This document shows positions 21,688 through 34,019 of a stretch of DNA of 64,000 bases, in pieces. The stretch lies in NCBI RefSeq assembly GCF_030272615.1, contig NC_081409.1:874316594-874380593 (forward strand), written 5' to 3'. The first letter of the stretch is position 1. The number at the start of each line of letters is the position of its first letter. A program made the translations under genes and the position numbers. Under the pieces are notes generated by a model that saw nothing but the letters and a program-made list of their open reading frames with translations, was not told the DNA's origin and made no database searches. This DNA comes from Cryptomeria japonica (lineage: Eukaryota; Streptophyta; Pinopsida; Cupressales; Cupressaceae).

Positions 21688-23204
21688 TGATAACTCAATG
21701 ATGAACGGATAGTACTAACCCAGTACTGAGAGGGGGGGGGTGAATTAGTACAAACAAAAATACAGTCCTAAATCGGTTTGACAACAGACACTTCAAATGA
21801 CTGGCAAATAGTGACACCAGTTTGAAACAGAGTGCAACCGGTAAAGCTAAGAATGACTGAGACAAGCATTAACCAGTTACTCACTTAGCTTTTCACTCAA
21901 CTCAAGAATACACTACCATTTCACCCTTATGCATAAATAGGTAATCTATCATTAGATCATAATAATAGCTAGTTCAACATGTTTTATTGACAGGCATAAA
22001 ACACAGAACCCTCATGTGCTTGACAGACAATAGGAAAGCATCACAAGATAAAAGCATCACACATGACACACATATTTTTCATGTGGAAACCCAACTGGGA
22101 AAAACCACAGTGGGGATGAATACCCACAAGCTATTTTTGAACTCTTTAGAAGTCTGCTCTGTTAGGAGTCTTGTCCGGTTAGAGACATTACAATAGGTTC
22201 TGCTAGGAACCGATCCTTTTAGGGATCACCCGGTTAAGGGATGGCTAGAATACCCAGTTAAGGGTTAAACCCTCTTAAAGGTTACCTTGTTAGAGGATTT
22301 CAAGAACTCAATAGCTAAAGGATTTTGAACTCAATAGCTTTGAATTACCCTGTTAAAGGATTTATAGCAAGCCGGTTAAGGCTACCCTGTTAAGGGATTT
22401 TCCAATTGTTGAGGTGGTTAGAGATCAACAGGTATTACAATGATCTGGTAACAACACTCAATGCTAATGTACATCCACTCGATCTCCTCTTCAACTTCTG
22501 TACTTACACTCTGTAGGTATCACTTCTCTCCTTTGTGTTTGGCAAGAATCACGTATCCCTTCTCTTGGACACACACACACAACTTTTGCCAACAACCTCA
22601 GAAAGAGACACAACATTGACCTTATAGGAAATAGATAGGTCAGTAGCATAAACCCTAAACCCTAAACCTGTTAGGTTAAGGAATTCAAATGGTTCAATCC
22701 TGACCGTTGAGCACACTACATTAAATGTAGCAGTTCTTGATCCAATCTCAAGACATTCTCCATCATCCATTTCCACCAATTTTATGGCAGCTGATAACCC
22801 ATGACATGTTATCACTATTTTACAGACTTCTCAAATTCTTGAGGTAGATAGGAACAATCTCCTTCATGCAAGATCCTTCACGTGCACAAGGCTTAAATGG
22901 CAACATGATCTGTTCTTTGTTACCATGCTAACTCATCACACAAAGTCACCGACTGAGCCACACAGGCTTGAAGTACTTAAACCAGAAACCTTGAAGTTGA
23001 GACTACCAACCTGTAGTCATACAATACTTCCATGAGTTGGTTCACATAACTATATGTTGGTTCATCATGAACAAACACACCGCTTCACTTTGGCACAAAT
23101 GTTGGTTCATAGTGTTCTATCGGTTCTCACTTCTTTAGCATATTGACATCAATGACAACATACAATGTCATTATGTCCTCATACCGGTTCACATAATGCC
23201 AACA
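21688..23204 (-). repeat. Copia-G 3' LTR
   Basis: A 1.5-kb LTR, TGATAACTCAATG to ATAATGCCAACA on the plus strand. The telomere-like AAACCCTAAACCC box is at 22649-22667 and the short CCCTTAAC-type repeat series at about 22195-22410. Confidence 0.93.
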
Positions 23205-23409
23205 ATCTCCCCCTTTGGCATTGATGGCAATAAAAAAAGATATCTTCTCTACTTCACATCTTCTCCCCCTTTGACAACAATGCCAAAGTGGAGGCACAAG
23301 GTTCCTTTTTCCATTATGCTGCTCCCCCTGAGGAGTAGCATCCTTCAACACATCTATCCTGAAGAAAAATTTTACTATGCAATACCTAACTGATGTGGAG
23401 CATATACCT
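23205..23409 (-). promoter_or_regulatory. Copia-G 3' UTR with PPT, second purine motif and hairpin
   Basis: On the minus strand the order is a hairpin GCTACTCC...GGAGCAGC (23318-23339), a GTCAAAGGGGGAGA motif (about 23262-23276) and the PPT GCCAAAGGGGGAGATTG just before the LTR. It is the same order as in Copia-A. Confidence 0.75.
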
Positions 23410-24237
23410 TTAGTTTACCTCCTGAAGGGGCAACACCCCTAATTCACCTCTTAAGTACATAAATGTAGCCTTTGGGAGAGGCTTGGTGAATATGTCTACT
23501 AACTGCTCCTGACTGGAACCATGTTCCAGTGCAATATCTTTGTTTTGAACCTTTTCCCTCAAGAAATGATACTTAAGCTCAAAGTGCTTGGTTCTAGAAT
23601 GTAAAACCGGATTCTTGGAGATATTAATTGCACTAGTATTGTCACAAAATATACTTACTAGTACAGATATAGGAACTTTGAAGCCATTTAGTACATGCTT
23701 CATCCAAATTGTCTGAGTGCAATTCATGAAAGCTGCAACATACTCTGCTTCCACTGTAGACTAAGAGATACAACTCTATTTCTTACTCATCCATGAGACG
23801 AGTCTACCACCGAGAAACAATGCACCACCTATTGTGCTTTTCCGGTCATCTATATTGCCTACCCAATCAGCATCTGTGTATAATTTCAAGTTGAAATCCT
23901 TGCTATAAGGATACCATAATCCATAGTCAATAGTTCCCTTCAGATACCTAAGAATCCGCTTGACTGCAACCAAGTGAGATTCTCTTGGGCTTTTTTGGAA
24001 TCTTGCAGTAATGTCAACTACATGTGCAATATCCGGTCTACTATGCACTACATAATGCAACTTACCAATCATTTGTCGGTATTCCTTCTCATCAACCAAT
24101 TCTGAGTCATCTTCTTTAGATAGTTTACAACTAGTCATGATTTAAGTACCAATCGGTTTGCTATCTTCCATGCCAAAGGTCTTCAACACCTCTTTGACAT
24201 ACTTGGACTAAGTGATAAAGATTCCATCCTTCATCTG
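23410..24237 (-). pseudogene. Copia-G RNase H
   Basis: In frame with the rest of the polyprotein. It contains DDSELVDEKEYRQMIGKLHY, the SRPDIAHVV block, RILRYLKGT, YTDADWVGN and RKSTIGGALFLGGRLVSWM. The C-terminal part covers TVEAEYVAAFMNCTQTIWMK, IFCDNTSAINISKNPV and KPLPKATFMYLRGELG, ending in TAA at 23410. TAG stops follow SWMSKK and precede TVEAEY, and others lie upstream near 24140-24235. Confidence 0.93.
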
Positions 24238-25272
24238 CTAGATCTGTGGTCCAATGAAGAATTTAATCTCCCCTATGAGTGACATTTCAAATTCTTTCTT
24301 CATCTCATTTGCAAACTCATGACTCATCTTGTCATCTCCACCAAAGATAATGTCATCAAAATGTACCTCACAAATCAGGATCTGATCTCCTTCAAACTTC
24401 AAGTAGATATTACTATCTTCACTTGTTCTCTCAAATCCAATCTTCACAAGATGGGAATGCAGACATTCATACCATGCTCTAGGTGCTTGCTTTAGTCCAT
24501 ATAAGGCTTTATGTAGCCTACATACCATGTTACTGTCTTCAGATAGGGAAAACCCATCTAGTTGCTCAATATGCACCTCCTCTTCAAGTACACCATTTAG
24601 GAATGCAGATTTTACATCCATTTGATATACTTTGAAACCTTTAAAAGCTGCATATGCAAGAAGCATATAGACTCCTTCCAATCTGGCTACGAGAGCAAAG
24701 GTTTCACCATAGTCTTCTCCTTCTTCTTGAGCATATCCTTTGCATACTAATATGGCTTTGTTCCTAATCACTATGCCATCCTCATTCAGCTTATTTCTGA
24801 AAACCCATTTAGTACCAATGCCATTTTTGTGCTCTGGTCTGGGTACCAAAGACCATGTACCATTTTTCTCTATCTGGTCAAGTTCCTCTTCCATTGCCTT
24901 GATCCAGTCTTAATCCTTATGTGCCTCTTTGAATGATTTAGGCTCAAATTCAGAGATTATACATGAGTTTTCTCTGACCTTTCTTCTTGTAAGGATTCTT
25001 GCATCCTTATCTCCTATGATCTTCTTAGGATCATGATTCAGCTTGACATACCAAGGAATGGTCTTGATAGATTCCTCTTGCTTTTCATCTTCATCCTCAT
25101 CTCCATCAGTATCAGCATCTACATTTTTCGGTGTAGGAACATTGTTACTGGTACTCGGTTGGTAGTCAACCGGTTCCCAGAAGGTTGCAATTGGTTCATT
25201 TACAACTTGCTCATTGTCGGTTTCCTCAGTTTTCTCAGAGGTTTCATCAACTCTTATATTGATGCTTTCCAT
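24238..25272 (-). pseudogene. Copia-G reverse transcriptase and acidic linker
   Basis: 24238-24894 is open for 218 codons with [40 protein letters not shown] and VHFDDIIFGG. The catalytic position reads FDD preceded by H, where V is usual, so VDD has become FDD. Upstream, 24910-25272 is the acidic linker (DGDEDEDEKQEES) between integrase and RT. One stop separates the two at AHKD-stop-DWIKAMEE. Confidence 0.93.
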
Positions 25273-26604
25273 AATTCTCTAAGTCCAATTGTTGAAACAC
25301 TTCAGAGCTTTTCTCTTGGTGGAATATCCTAGGAATATTCCCTCATCAAATTTCGCATCAAATTTTCTCTGGTGTTCACTCCTCTTGATGTAACATTTGC
25401 TACCAAACACTCTAAAGTAGCTAACCATAGGTGTCTTATCAGTCCAATATTCATAAGGAGTTTTATCCTTACCTTTCTTGATGAGTACCAGGTTCATTGT
25501 GTAGACTGTCGTGATCACCGCTTCTCTCCAAAAGGTGTGAGTTACCTTTCCTTGAATCAACATGGTTCTAGCTGCTTCAACCACAATCTGGTTATTCCTC
25601 TCTGCTAGGCCATTCTATTGTGGAGTTTGGGGGGCATACAATTACCTCTTGATGCCATATTCTTCATAGTACTTGTTGAATTCACCGGAAGTGAATTCCC
25701 CTCCTTGATCAGTTCTCAGGCACTTGATCCTTTTACCACTTTCCTTCTCCACTAATGCTCTAAAAGATTTGAACTTTACAAAGGTTTCAGACTTGTCTTT
25801 CAAGAATGTGACCCACATCATTCTTGAGCAGTCATTAGTGAGAATCATGAAGTACCTATCACCCTGCACACTTCTAGTTTTCATAGGTCCACACAAATCA
25901 GTATTCACAAGGTCAAGCAAGTTGTCAGCAGTGAAAGATTTACCTTTAAAGGTTGAGGAAAACATTTTCCCCAATTGATACTCTTTGCGCAAGGTATTAT
26001 CTGGTTTTCTTAGCACTGGCAACCCTCTAACTGCCTTGATCTTACTAGCCTTCACAATGTTATCAACATTTACATGGTAGAGTCTCCTATGCCATATCTA
26101 GCTATCATCAAATTTAGCCATAAAACATGTACTTATATTTGCATTCAACTGAAATAGGTTACCTTTGGTCTACATGCCAGTGGCCATCAATTCACCATTC
26201 TTTCCTTTGATTCTGCAAACTCCATTCTTGAATTCCAGAGTGAGGCCATTGTCATTCAGCTGGGCAACACTCAGAAGGTTGTGTCTAAGACCATCAACCC
26301 AATACACATTGTTAGCACTACTATTTCCATTCAAAGAGATGGACCCTCTGCCTTTGACCATGCATGGTGCACCATTGCCAAAGAGAACCACACCACCATC
26401 ATACTCCTCCAAGGATAGAAACTTGCTCCGATCACCAGTCATATGGTGAGAATAGCCACTGTCAATGATCCACTCATTGGAATTATCAAATAGGGAGACA
26501 AGAGCCTTCTTGTCTGAAACATCTTCCTTGACAACAACAAACACAATATCTTCATTTTCTTCATCCTCTGATTCTTCATCTGTGACACCTTCATCAACTG
26601 CCAC
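25273..26604 (-). pseudogene. Copia-G protease and integrase
   Basis: Protease NEWIIDSGYSHHMTGD lies near 26450-26490. In integrase, the zinc-region cysteine is replaced in RKEYQLGKMF (CKECQLGK elsewhere). The core D,D,E is seen at LVNTDLCGP, LRTDQGGEFTSG and LAERNNQ. A TAG replaces the second Gln of the TPQQNG motif near 25617. The end reads CYIKRSEHQRKFDAKFDEGIFLGYS. Other stops follow LMATGM (shared with Copia-A), DDS, GIKR and NNWT (shared with Copia-A). Confidence 0.92.
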
Positions 26605-27507
26605 AAAATAGTTTCTCCGATTTCCTCCTTTGAATTTCTTAAACCTTTCTGATTTGCCCTTGTTGTCACCTTTAGGACAGTTTACAGCAATATGTCCTAT
26701 CTAGTTACAAGAAAAGAATTTCAAAGGTATCTTACCTCTGTATTTTCTAGTTCCTTTAGGAAGTTTTCTAGAAAGGAGAGCTTCAAATGCCATTAGAATC
26801 TCCTCATCATGCATTTCTCTATCCTATCTTGGTTCACCACTAGTGCTAGCTTATTTTCCTTTTCTGGATGGTACTGCAAAAGCTTTAAAAGTTGATTCAA
26901 TCTTTTGAACACTACCATCGAAACTGTTTAGCTCATAGGCTGTCAACTTTGCAATGATGGAGTCTAAGGATACCTTAGTCTTGTCTATTGATCTTAGCTC
27001 TTGAATAGCAACAACCCTTATTGCATAGACCGGCAATAGGGATCTTAGGACTTTTCTTACCACACTGGAATGTTTTATTTTACCACTTGCACTCTTGATA
27101 TCTCCAACAACTATTTTGATTCTTATTCCATACTATTGAATGGTCTCACCTTCAAACATTCACATATCTTCAAACTTCCCTATAAGGCTTTCTTCCTTAG
27201 CCTGTTTTACATGATCATCACTACCATAGATATTTTCAAGAGTATCCCATACCTCTTTGGGATTTACCTTATCCTGAACATCAATAAACTCAATGTCAGA
27301 TAAACTACTAATTAGGGCTTCCATGACTTGCCCATTCTCTTGCATCTCTCTCTTTTGGTCATCGATAAGGGTACCAGTAGGAGAAACATAGGCAGTCTCA
27401 ACATAGCTCCAGTGTTAAGCACCCATGCTTCTGATGTATATCTTCATTCTATCTTTCCATATACTGAAATTTTCTCTATTAAACTTTGGTCCTTCCCTCT
27501 TCATCAT
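26605..27507 (-). pseudogene. Copia-G gag
   Basis: The ATG at 27507 opens MMKREGPKFNRENFSIWKD. The protein runs in one frame through DVQDKVNPKEVWDTLENIYG, MVRKVLRSLLPVYAIR and a zinc knuckle FFSCN-stop-IGHIAVNCP, where the first Cys is Phe. About six stops break it. It is the intact-frame counterpart of the Copia-A gag. Confidence 0.92.
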
Positions 27508-27564
27508 TAGACTGGGATCTTTACCTCAAGTGGTTAAGCTTATAGCATAGAGGACCTGGAGGAC

Positions 27565-27576
27565 GCTCTAATACCA
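27565..27576 (-). promoter_or_regulatory. Copia-G primer-binding site
   Basis: The minus strand reads TGGTATTAGAGC, one mismatch from the initiator-Met site, two bases after the 5' LTR. Confidence 0.88.
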
Positions 27577-27578
27577 AT

Positions 27579-29110
27579 TGATAACTCAATGATGAATGGA
27601 TAGTACTAACCCAATACTGAGAGGGGGGGTGAATTAGTATAGACAAAAATATAGTCCTAAACTAGTTTGAGAGAAAACACTTCAAATGACTGGCAAAAAG
27701 TGACACTGGTTTGAAACAGAGTGCAACCGGTAAAGGTAAGAATGACTGAGACAAGCATTAACCGGTTACTCACTTAGCTTTTCACTCAACTCATGACTAC
27801 ACTACCATTTCACCCTTATGCATAAATAGGTAATCTATCATCAGATCATAATAATAGCTAGTTCAACATGTTTTATTGACAGGCATAAAACACAGAACCA
27901 TCATGTGCTTGACAAACAATAGGAAAGCATCACAAGATAAAAGCATCACACATGACACACATATTTCTCACATGGAAATCCAACTGGTAAAAACCACAGT
28001 GGGGATGAATACCCACAAGCTGTTTTTGAACTCTTTAGAAGTCCACTCTGTTAGAAGCCTTGTCTGGTTAGAGACATTACAATAGGTTCTACTAGGAACC
28101 AATCCTGTTAGGGATCACCCGGTTAAGGGATGGCTAGAATACCCGGTTAAGGGTTAAACCCTATTAAAGGTTACCTTGTTAGAGGATTTCAAGAACTCAA
28201 TAGCTAAAGGATTTCAAACTTAATAGCTTTGAATTACCCTGTTAAAGGATTTACAGCAAGCCGGTTAAGGCTACCTTGTTAAGGGATTTTCCAACTATTG
28301 AGGTGGTTAAAGATCAACACGTATTACAATGATCTGGTAACAACACTCAATGTCAATGTAGATCCACTTGAGCTCCTCTTCACCTTCTGCACTTACACTC
28401 TACAGGTATCACTTCTCTCCTTTGGGTCTAGCAAGAATTACGTATCTCTTCTCTTGGATACACACACACAACTTTTGCCAACAACCTCAGAAAGAGACAC
28501 AACATCGACCTTATAGGAAAATAGATAGGTTGGTAGCATAAACCCTAAACCCTAAACCTGTTAGGTTAAGGAATTCAAATGGTTCAATCCTAACCATTGA
28601 GCACACTGCATTAAATGTAGCAATTCTTGATCCAATCTCAAGACATTCTCCATCATCCATTTCCACCGATTTTATGGCGGCTGATAACCCATGACACGTT
28701 ATCACTATTTAACAGACTTCTCACATTCCCAAGGTAGATAAGAACAATCTCCTTCATGCAAGATCCTTCGCGTGCACAAGGCTTACATGGCAACACGATC
28801 TGTTCTTTGTTACCATGGTAACTCATCACACAAAGTCACCAGTTGAGCCACACAGGCTTGAAGTACTTAAACTGGAAACCCTGAGGTTGAGACTAGCAAC
28901 CAGTAGTCATACAATACTTCCATGAGCCGGTTCACATAACTATATGTTAGTTCATCATGAACAAACACACCGCTTCACTTTGGCACAAATACCGGTTCAT
29001 AGTGTTCTACCGATTCTCTCATATGCTGGTTCTCACATCTTTAGCATATTGACATCAATGACAACATATAATGTCATTATGTCCTCATACCGGTTCACAT
29101 AATGCCAACA
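27579..29110 (-). repeat. Copia-G 5' LTR
   Basis: Partner of 21688-23204. The telomere-like box is at 28540-28558. The outer end ATAATGCCAACA abuts the TSD GTCTT. Confidence 0.93.
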
Positions 29111-29115
29111 GTCTT

Positions 29116-29590
29116 TGATGAACAAGAAAAGAAAGGAAAAAAAGTGAATGCTTTCAACTACAAAAAGGATGTCAAAATTGCATACCAACCCAAAAGAATT
29201 TTGAGCTACTCTTATTCTGAAATATTATTTTGTACTTTTCCTTTAGTTTCGGAAGAAGAACCTCCCAAGAATGCATAGAAAATTTAATGCTAACTAATAA
29301 ACTTCTACATTCTACCAACAAATCAACAATATGAGAAAAGATTCAAAATAGATGAATTATGCTCATACTCAACCGCACAATTAAGCACTACTGAGAAATG
29401 TTCCAATTTTCCTTCAACAATTTTCCTCGATTTCAGCATGATTGAAATCATGAGGTAATCCTATGAAACTGGTCTATTTCATACCTCAAAGGCTTCAGGA
29501 AAGTTTAATCAACCTCATCGATTAGTCACTTTTCATCTTTTGTCTTTATGTTTGGTTGTTTAGAAGTTAGAGATTTTTTATGTTTTGATT
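29116..29590. other. Unassigned 475-bp stretch
   Basis: Lies between Copia-G and the palindrome array. A 52-codon plus-strand stretch from 29111 (FDEQEKKGKKVNAFNYKKD...) ends at 29277, and minus-strand coding is also possible. Neither extends to anything recognisable. It may be the continuation of remnant K or the 5' flank of E. Confidence 0.35.
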
Positions 29591-30925
29591 GACATGTTGG
29601 ACTTTAAAGTCCGACCTACAGTGAGTCATGTTAGCACATTGGACTTTAAAGTCCGATGTGCTAGTTTTCCCTTCTATCTATGATTGAGAGGTCAAACTTT
29701 TAAGTTTGACCTGTAGTCGAGTTGTGTTGTGACTGACAAGTTGGACTTTAAAGTTTGACCTGTCAAGATGAACTGCATTTATTGCAGTCTGTGTTTTATT
29801 TAATTAAGGTTTTTATGGTTTTTAATGAAGTTTTTTGTTCTTTTTTATCATTTTCTTCGCGTCTTTGGCTCCTCTTGGCTCCCCTCTTGTCTTCTCTCTA
29901 CATTTTTTGTCTTTGGCTCATGATTGGTGATTATTTCCTTCAATTCTTCATCAAAGAGTTGATCTTTTTCTCTGGGTATGTTCTTTTTGCATTTTTCCTT
30001 CTGCATTTTTATTTTTCATGTGCATTAGGGTTTTTGTTTATTTTATTGTGGATTAGGGCATACCAAGATTTTGAATCCAAATGCCCTAATCTCCTTTTTT
30101 CCCTTTTATCCTCACATGTCGAGTTTCAAACCCTGACATGTGAGGGAATCCCAATTTCCCTGATCTATTTTGCCCTTCTTACATGTCAGATTTTGAAATC
30201 TAACATACAAGAGATGTATGTTTTTCCAACTAACATATTGGGCTTTGAAGCCTATCATGTTAAGTTATTTTAATATTTTCACTGCTAACATATCGGGTTT
30301 TAAAACCCGACATGTTAGTGATGTATGATCTTCCCCTATTGACATATCGGACTTTAAAGTTCAATATGTTAGTAGTTTGTGTTCTTCCTAGATGACATGT
30401 CGGGTTTTAAAACCCAAATTGTCAACCTTTGTGTCTTTTCCAGCTTACAGGTCAGGTTTTAAAACCCGACATGTCATTCACCTCGCAAGTTTCTAACTCA
30501 CAGGTCAAACTTTAAATTCTAACCTACGTATGATCTTGGTTTCCCTCTCGCAGGTTGGACTTTAAAGTCTGACTTTCGAAGATTGTTTTTGATTAAGGTA
30601 AAAATAGATTTTGAAGGGGCCCCGAAACCCTGAACAAACAGAACTTAATCAGAAAAAGAGACAAGAAACAAAAGGAACAGACCATCAAAAAACTAGTAGA
30701 AAACCAAAGTAAACCAGCAAATGCCCCACAAAGCCAGCAAAGCCAGCCAGATTCCAGAAGAGAAACTAGTTGATTTTTTCCAGGGTGTTCGCTAGGGTGT
30801 AGTTCAGATTTTAAAGTCCAATTGCAAGTTTTGATGTTCTTTCCTTGCACATCAGACTTTAAAGTCCAATGTGCAAATTTTGGTTTCTAACTAGCACATC
30901 GGACTTTAAAATCCGAACTGCAAGT
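29590..30925. repeat. Array of about 16 palindromes at roughly 53-bp spacing
   Basis: Near-perfect palindromes centred on TTTAAA or TTTTAAAA recur, such as GGACTTTAAAGTCC and CGGGTTTTAAAACCCG. Centres lie near 29606, 29648, 29700, 29750, 30127, 30193, 30246, 30302, 30356, 30408, 30460, 30513, 30562, 30813, 30860 and 30907. From 30190 to 30565 the period is about 51-55 bp. Many are extended by outer arms (TAACATAT...ATGTTA, TTGCACAT...ATGTGCAA). Spacer sequence between palindromes is not conserved. It lies directly upstream of the E ORF and could form the leader of that element. No gene is credible inside. Confidence 0.85.
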
Positions 30926-31015
30926 TTTGGTTCAGTTTTTTCCTCAGTTCAGTTTAGCTTTGGATTCTTGTTCCAACTGATAAAATTTGCTTTTTTGATG
31001 GTGATGCTTTTCAAA

Positions 31016-33129
31016 ATGCCAATCCTTGGTGTTCAATGTAGTACTTTTCAAATGTCAAAGCCTTCTCAAGGCAAATCAAATCCTTCTTCAAGTCAGTTAG
31101 ATTCCTCACCAAGCAAGCCAACTATGAAAAAGATGAAGTACAAGTATGATAAATACTTGAACATGTTTCTATAAAGTTTAGTTGACTCTAATGTTAAGGA
31201 GATAAGGGATATGGAAATCAGTCATGTGGACATGCAGGAGTTAATTGATCAAGTTGAGAAATCTTTGTCACATATATTAAACCTAATTAGGTCAGAGTTG
31301 TACAAGTATGCTTCTTTCCGAGTAGCAACTCATGATCCATATTTTGTACTTAAAGTAGCGGATCATTTTGATCCACATACCATACAGGTGAAGGATAATA
31401 ATCAGAATGTCATCATGTCATTAGATAATGTTTTCTTCAATAATGTGTTAAAAGGTTCACTATTGGAGGAAGTAGTAGATATAACCAAAGAAAGTGCACA
31501 GGAGTATTATGAGAAGAATGAAGCAAAGTGTAAGAAAATGATCGATAGAGTTTTCCTATCTTCAGCTATGGGTTCCATTACTACAAGATGGGCAAAATAA
31601 TTTCATAGAAGTAATTTCAATAAAGAGTATAATGATATGGTTACTATGCTAGCATGAGTGAAATGTTTGAAAGATTCTCATTACTTTCAGAACTAGATGT
31701 GCTACTATATGAGCATAATCAGGAAAGGGAATACCAAGATAGATTGGGGTGAGCAAATTAGTGATGCACTTTCTACACAATTGAAAGAGATCAAAATAAT
31801 GTTGAGTTCTATATGACCTCATACCTTGTGTATGCAGTCACCTCTATGAGGCAATATTCAGGTTTGTCTACAAAAGGTGACAGGAGGTTAGTTTGTGTTT
31901 GGAACTATTATGATTAGCTCACAATCAAGAATCAGGGAAGTCATTTCAAAAGGGTTAATGATGCCTTCTTTATTCTATGGAAATGTATGTTTGATAAGGA
32001 CTTACAGAAGAAGAGACTTTCAGAAGTAGCATGAAATAGGGTTTCTCATTTTGGTTGTCTTTCTCCAATTTCCTACATTCAGTTACATCTGCATAGGATG
32101 TTTCACATGTGAACCTTTCATTCTGCCAATATATCCATCTAATAAAATTTTACTTATGGAGTTATGTTAGAAATTGATCCATGTGCATGAAAAGAAGTCA
32201 TAGGCTCATAAGACTGGCTTAAAATTTCCAAAAGCTATTGGCCGATATTTAGTAATGACCAACCCAAAGGCCAAAAATATGGAAGAAGAAATGCAATGGA
32301 ACACCATGAGGAGGTTCAAGGGTCACAATAAGTTTGATTTTTGGGGAATGAAGACAAAATCAAGAGGAGATATACTCATCTATATCAGATCAAAGATGTC
32401 AGGAGAATGGATTTTAGTTGTCTCACCCTGGAACAAATTGAAAATCTTGATTTGTCTAAAATCTTGATGACAATGGAGGATACCGATGGTATAGTGGATC
32501 TAATCTATTTTGAAAGGAAAATTGTTGATTCTCCATTGCCGCACATCCAATGGTCAAAAAAGGAAAGTAAGTTCATTACTGAAAGAATTTCCCCTATTTT
32601 GGCCAATACTAATGCATGGTTATTGAAGAAGAAGATCAGAATGAAGTAGCTTCTTGCCAGTTATGGGGATGCTGATAACAGTGATGGTCCAGTTAGTAAA
32701 ATAGCTAAATTGAAGACCAAAACCAAAGCATATGTGCAAGCACCTCCATTAATCCCTTCAACACAATCCAAGGGAAAAGGACCTAAAATCATATTCACTA
32801 CCAAAGGATCAAAGAAAGGTGAATCTTCCTCAGCTATACAAATGACACAAACATAGGAGCCTGAGTAGGAAGCTATTGAAGAGGTTGAGAAAGAAAAAGA
32901 ATAAGAAGAAGGAGAAATTTCTCATGTAGAGGAAATGCGGGTTGAAGAACCACCTCATTAAGGTGAGAATGATACCCCCACCACTTCACAGGTATCAACT
33001 CCTACACATATTATTCATTCCATTGAATCAGATTTAGATCAAGAAGAAGAGGAATATAATAATGAAGGGTTGAATACAAGACTACCACAATAAGAGGGTG
33101 ATCAACAATATATTACATTGTCTAGTCTC
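31016..33129 (+). pseudogene. E ORF, N-terminal and middle part
   Basis: The ATG at 31016 (or 31052) opens a Ser/Lys-rich start (KPSQGKSNPSSSQLDSSPSK). A globular part follows: EISHVDMQELIDQVEKSL, ELYKYASFRVATHDPYFVLK and KKMIDRVFLSSAMGSITTRW. After a frame change near 31800 come TSYLVYAVTSMRQYSGLSTK, VCVWNYYD and HFKRVNDAFFILWKCMFD. Further shifts lie near 32250-32340 (IKRRYTHLYQIKDVRRMDFS). From 32650 it becomes low-complexity and acidic (EEVEKEKE, EEEEYNNEG). I do not recognise the family; no polymerase, integrase or protease motif is visible. NP2 interrupts it at 33130. Confidence 0.6.
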
Positions 33130-34019
33130 TGTTAGATACTTGGTTAGTCCCAAAGACACTGAGAGGGGCGGATGAATCAGTGTCTAATCGATGGATGAAA
33201 GATTTAAACTTATTTGCAACTTTACAACCCAAACTAATATACTAGTAAGCAAATAATAATGTAGTAAAGAGAAACAAAATAATGAGCATCAATGCACACC
33301 ATAACACAAATATTTTTGGCAAGGAAACCTAGTAAGGGAAAAACCTCAGTGGGATTTGTGACCCACAATATTTACTCACTGGATAATATGAAAAAATATT
33401 AATTAGTACAATAGGGGCCTATACATGTAAGAAGGCCAACTGCCTAGAGCTCACTTCTCAACAACACAAATGGAGTCTCACTGACTACACAATTGGATGG
33501 TTAAATCCAATAACAATGTACTTCTCAAATAGCATCTGCAATGCTGGATTCAGTATTGGTTTAAGCTCTATTTGATACCTCTACCAAAACCTTGCTTCGC
33601 TTTGCTCTACTTCTTATTCGCTCTCAAGATAAATACATCAAAGTGCATATACAATTATCTGGTACCATACATACATTTCCTTACCTACTTCGGATACAAC
33701 TACTTCGCATATATCTACTCACAAAATGACCTACAAGATCTTATACATATATGAGTCTTTACAATACATCATGTCGGCTATACAAATATAATATTACATT
33801 ACAATATATTTTGCATAAACAATATTATTTCCAAGTCGGCTTGGACTACCGGTATAATCTGGTGCCGGTGTAACTAGATGCCAGTGTGAATAAACCTTGT
33901 AGTCATTATCGGTGCTGGTAGGTGAAGTTTGTTGCTGATAGAACCTTTGAACTCTGTTACCAGTTGGTTGCCATTAATGACAACATCAATCATTCTCATC
34001 TAATTGTATAATGCCAACA
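33130..34019 (-). repeat. NP2 3' LTR
   Basis: An 890-bp LTR, TGTTAGATACTTGG to ATAATGCCAACA on the plus strand. It includes the shared motif AAGGGAAAAACCTCAGTGGG (about 33334-33353). Confidence 0.93.

Larger units (their letters stand above)
21688..29110 (-). mobile_element. Copia-G: complete Ty1/copia element, TSD GTCTT
   Basis: A 7.4-kb minus-strand element with LTRs at 21688-23204 and 27579-29110. It is flanked by perfect GTCTT duplications at 21683-21687 and 29111-29115. The LTRs and proteins are clearly the same family as Copia-A. The gag-pol frame is never shifted, and only stop codons (about 17) break it. This makes it the best-preserved full coding copy in the window. Confidence 0.96.

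Noticed and set aside
29755-30273. 172-codon plus-strand ORF as a membrane protein gene
   Set aside because: It is a T-rich reading of the palindrome array; the hydrophobic composition follows base bias.
29590-30925. CRISPR array
   Set aside because: Repeats are palindromic and spaced, but units vary, spacing is irregular at the edges, there are no cas genes and the context is a plant retroelement.
31211-31600. E ORF as a normal host gene
   Set aside because: No introns or intact exons; stops and frame changes throughout, and it sits in wall-to-wall transposons. A captured gene is not excluded but is not supported.
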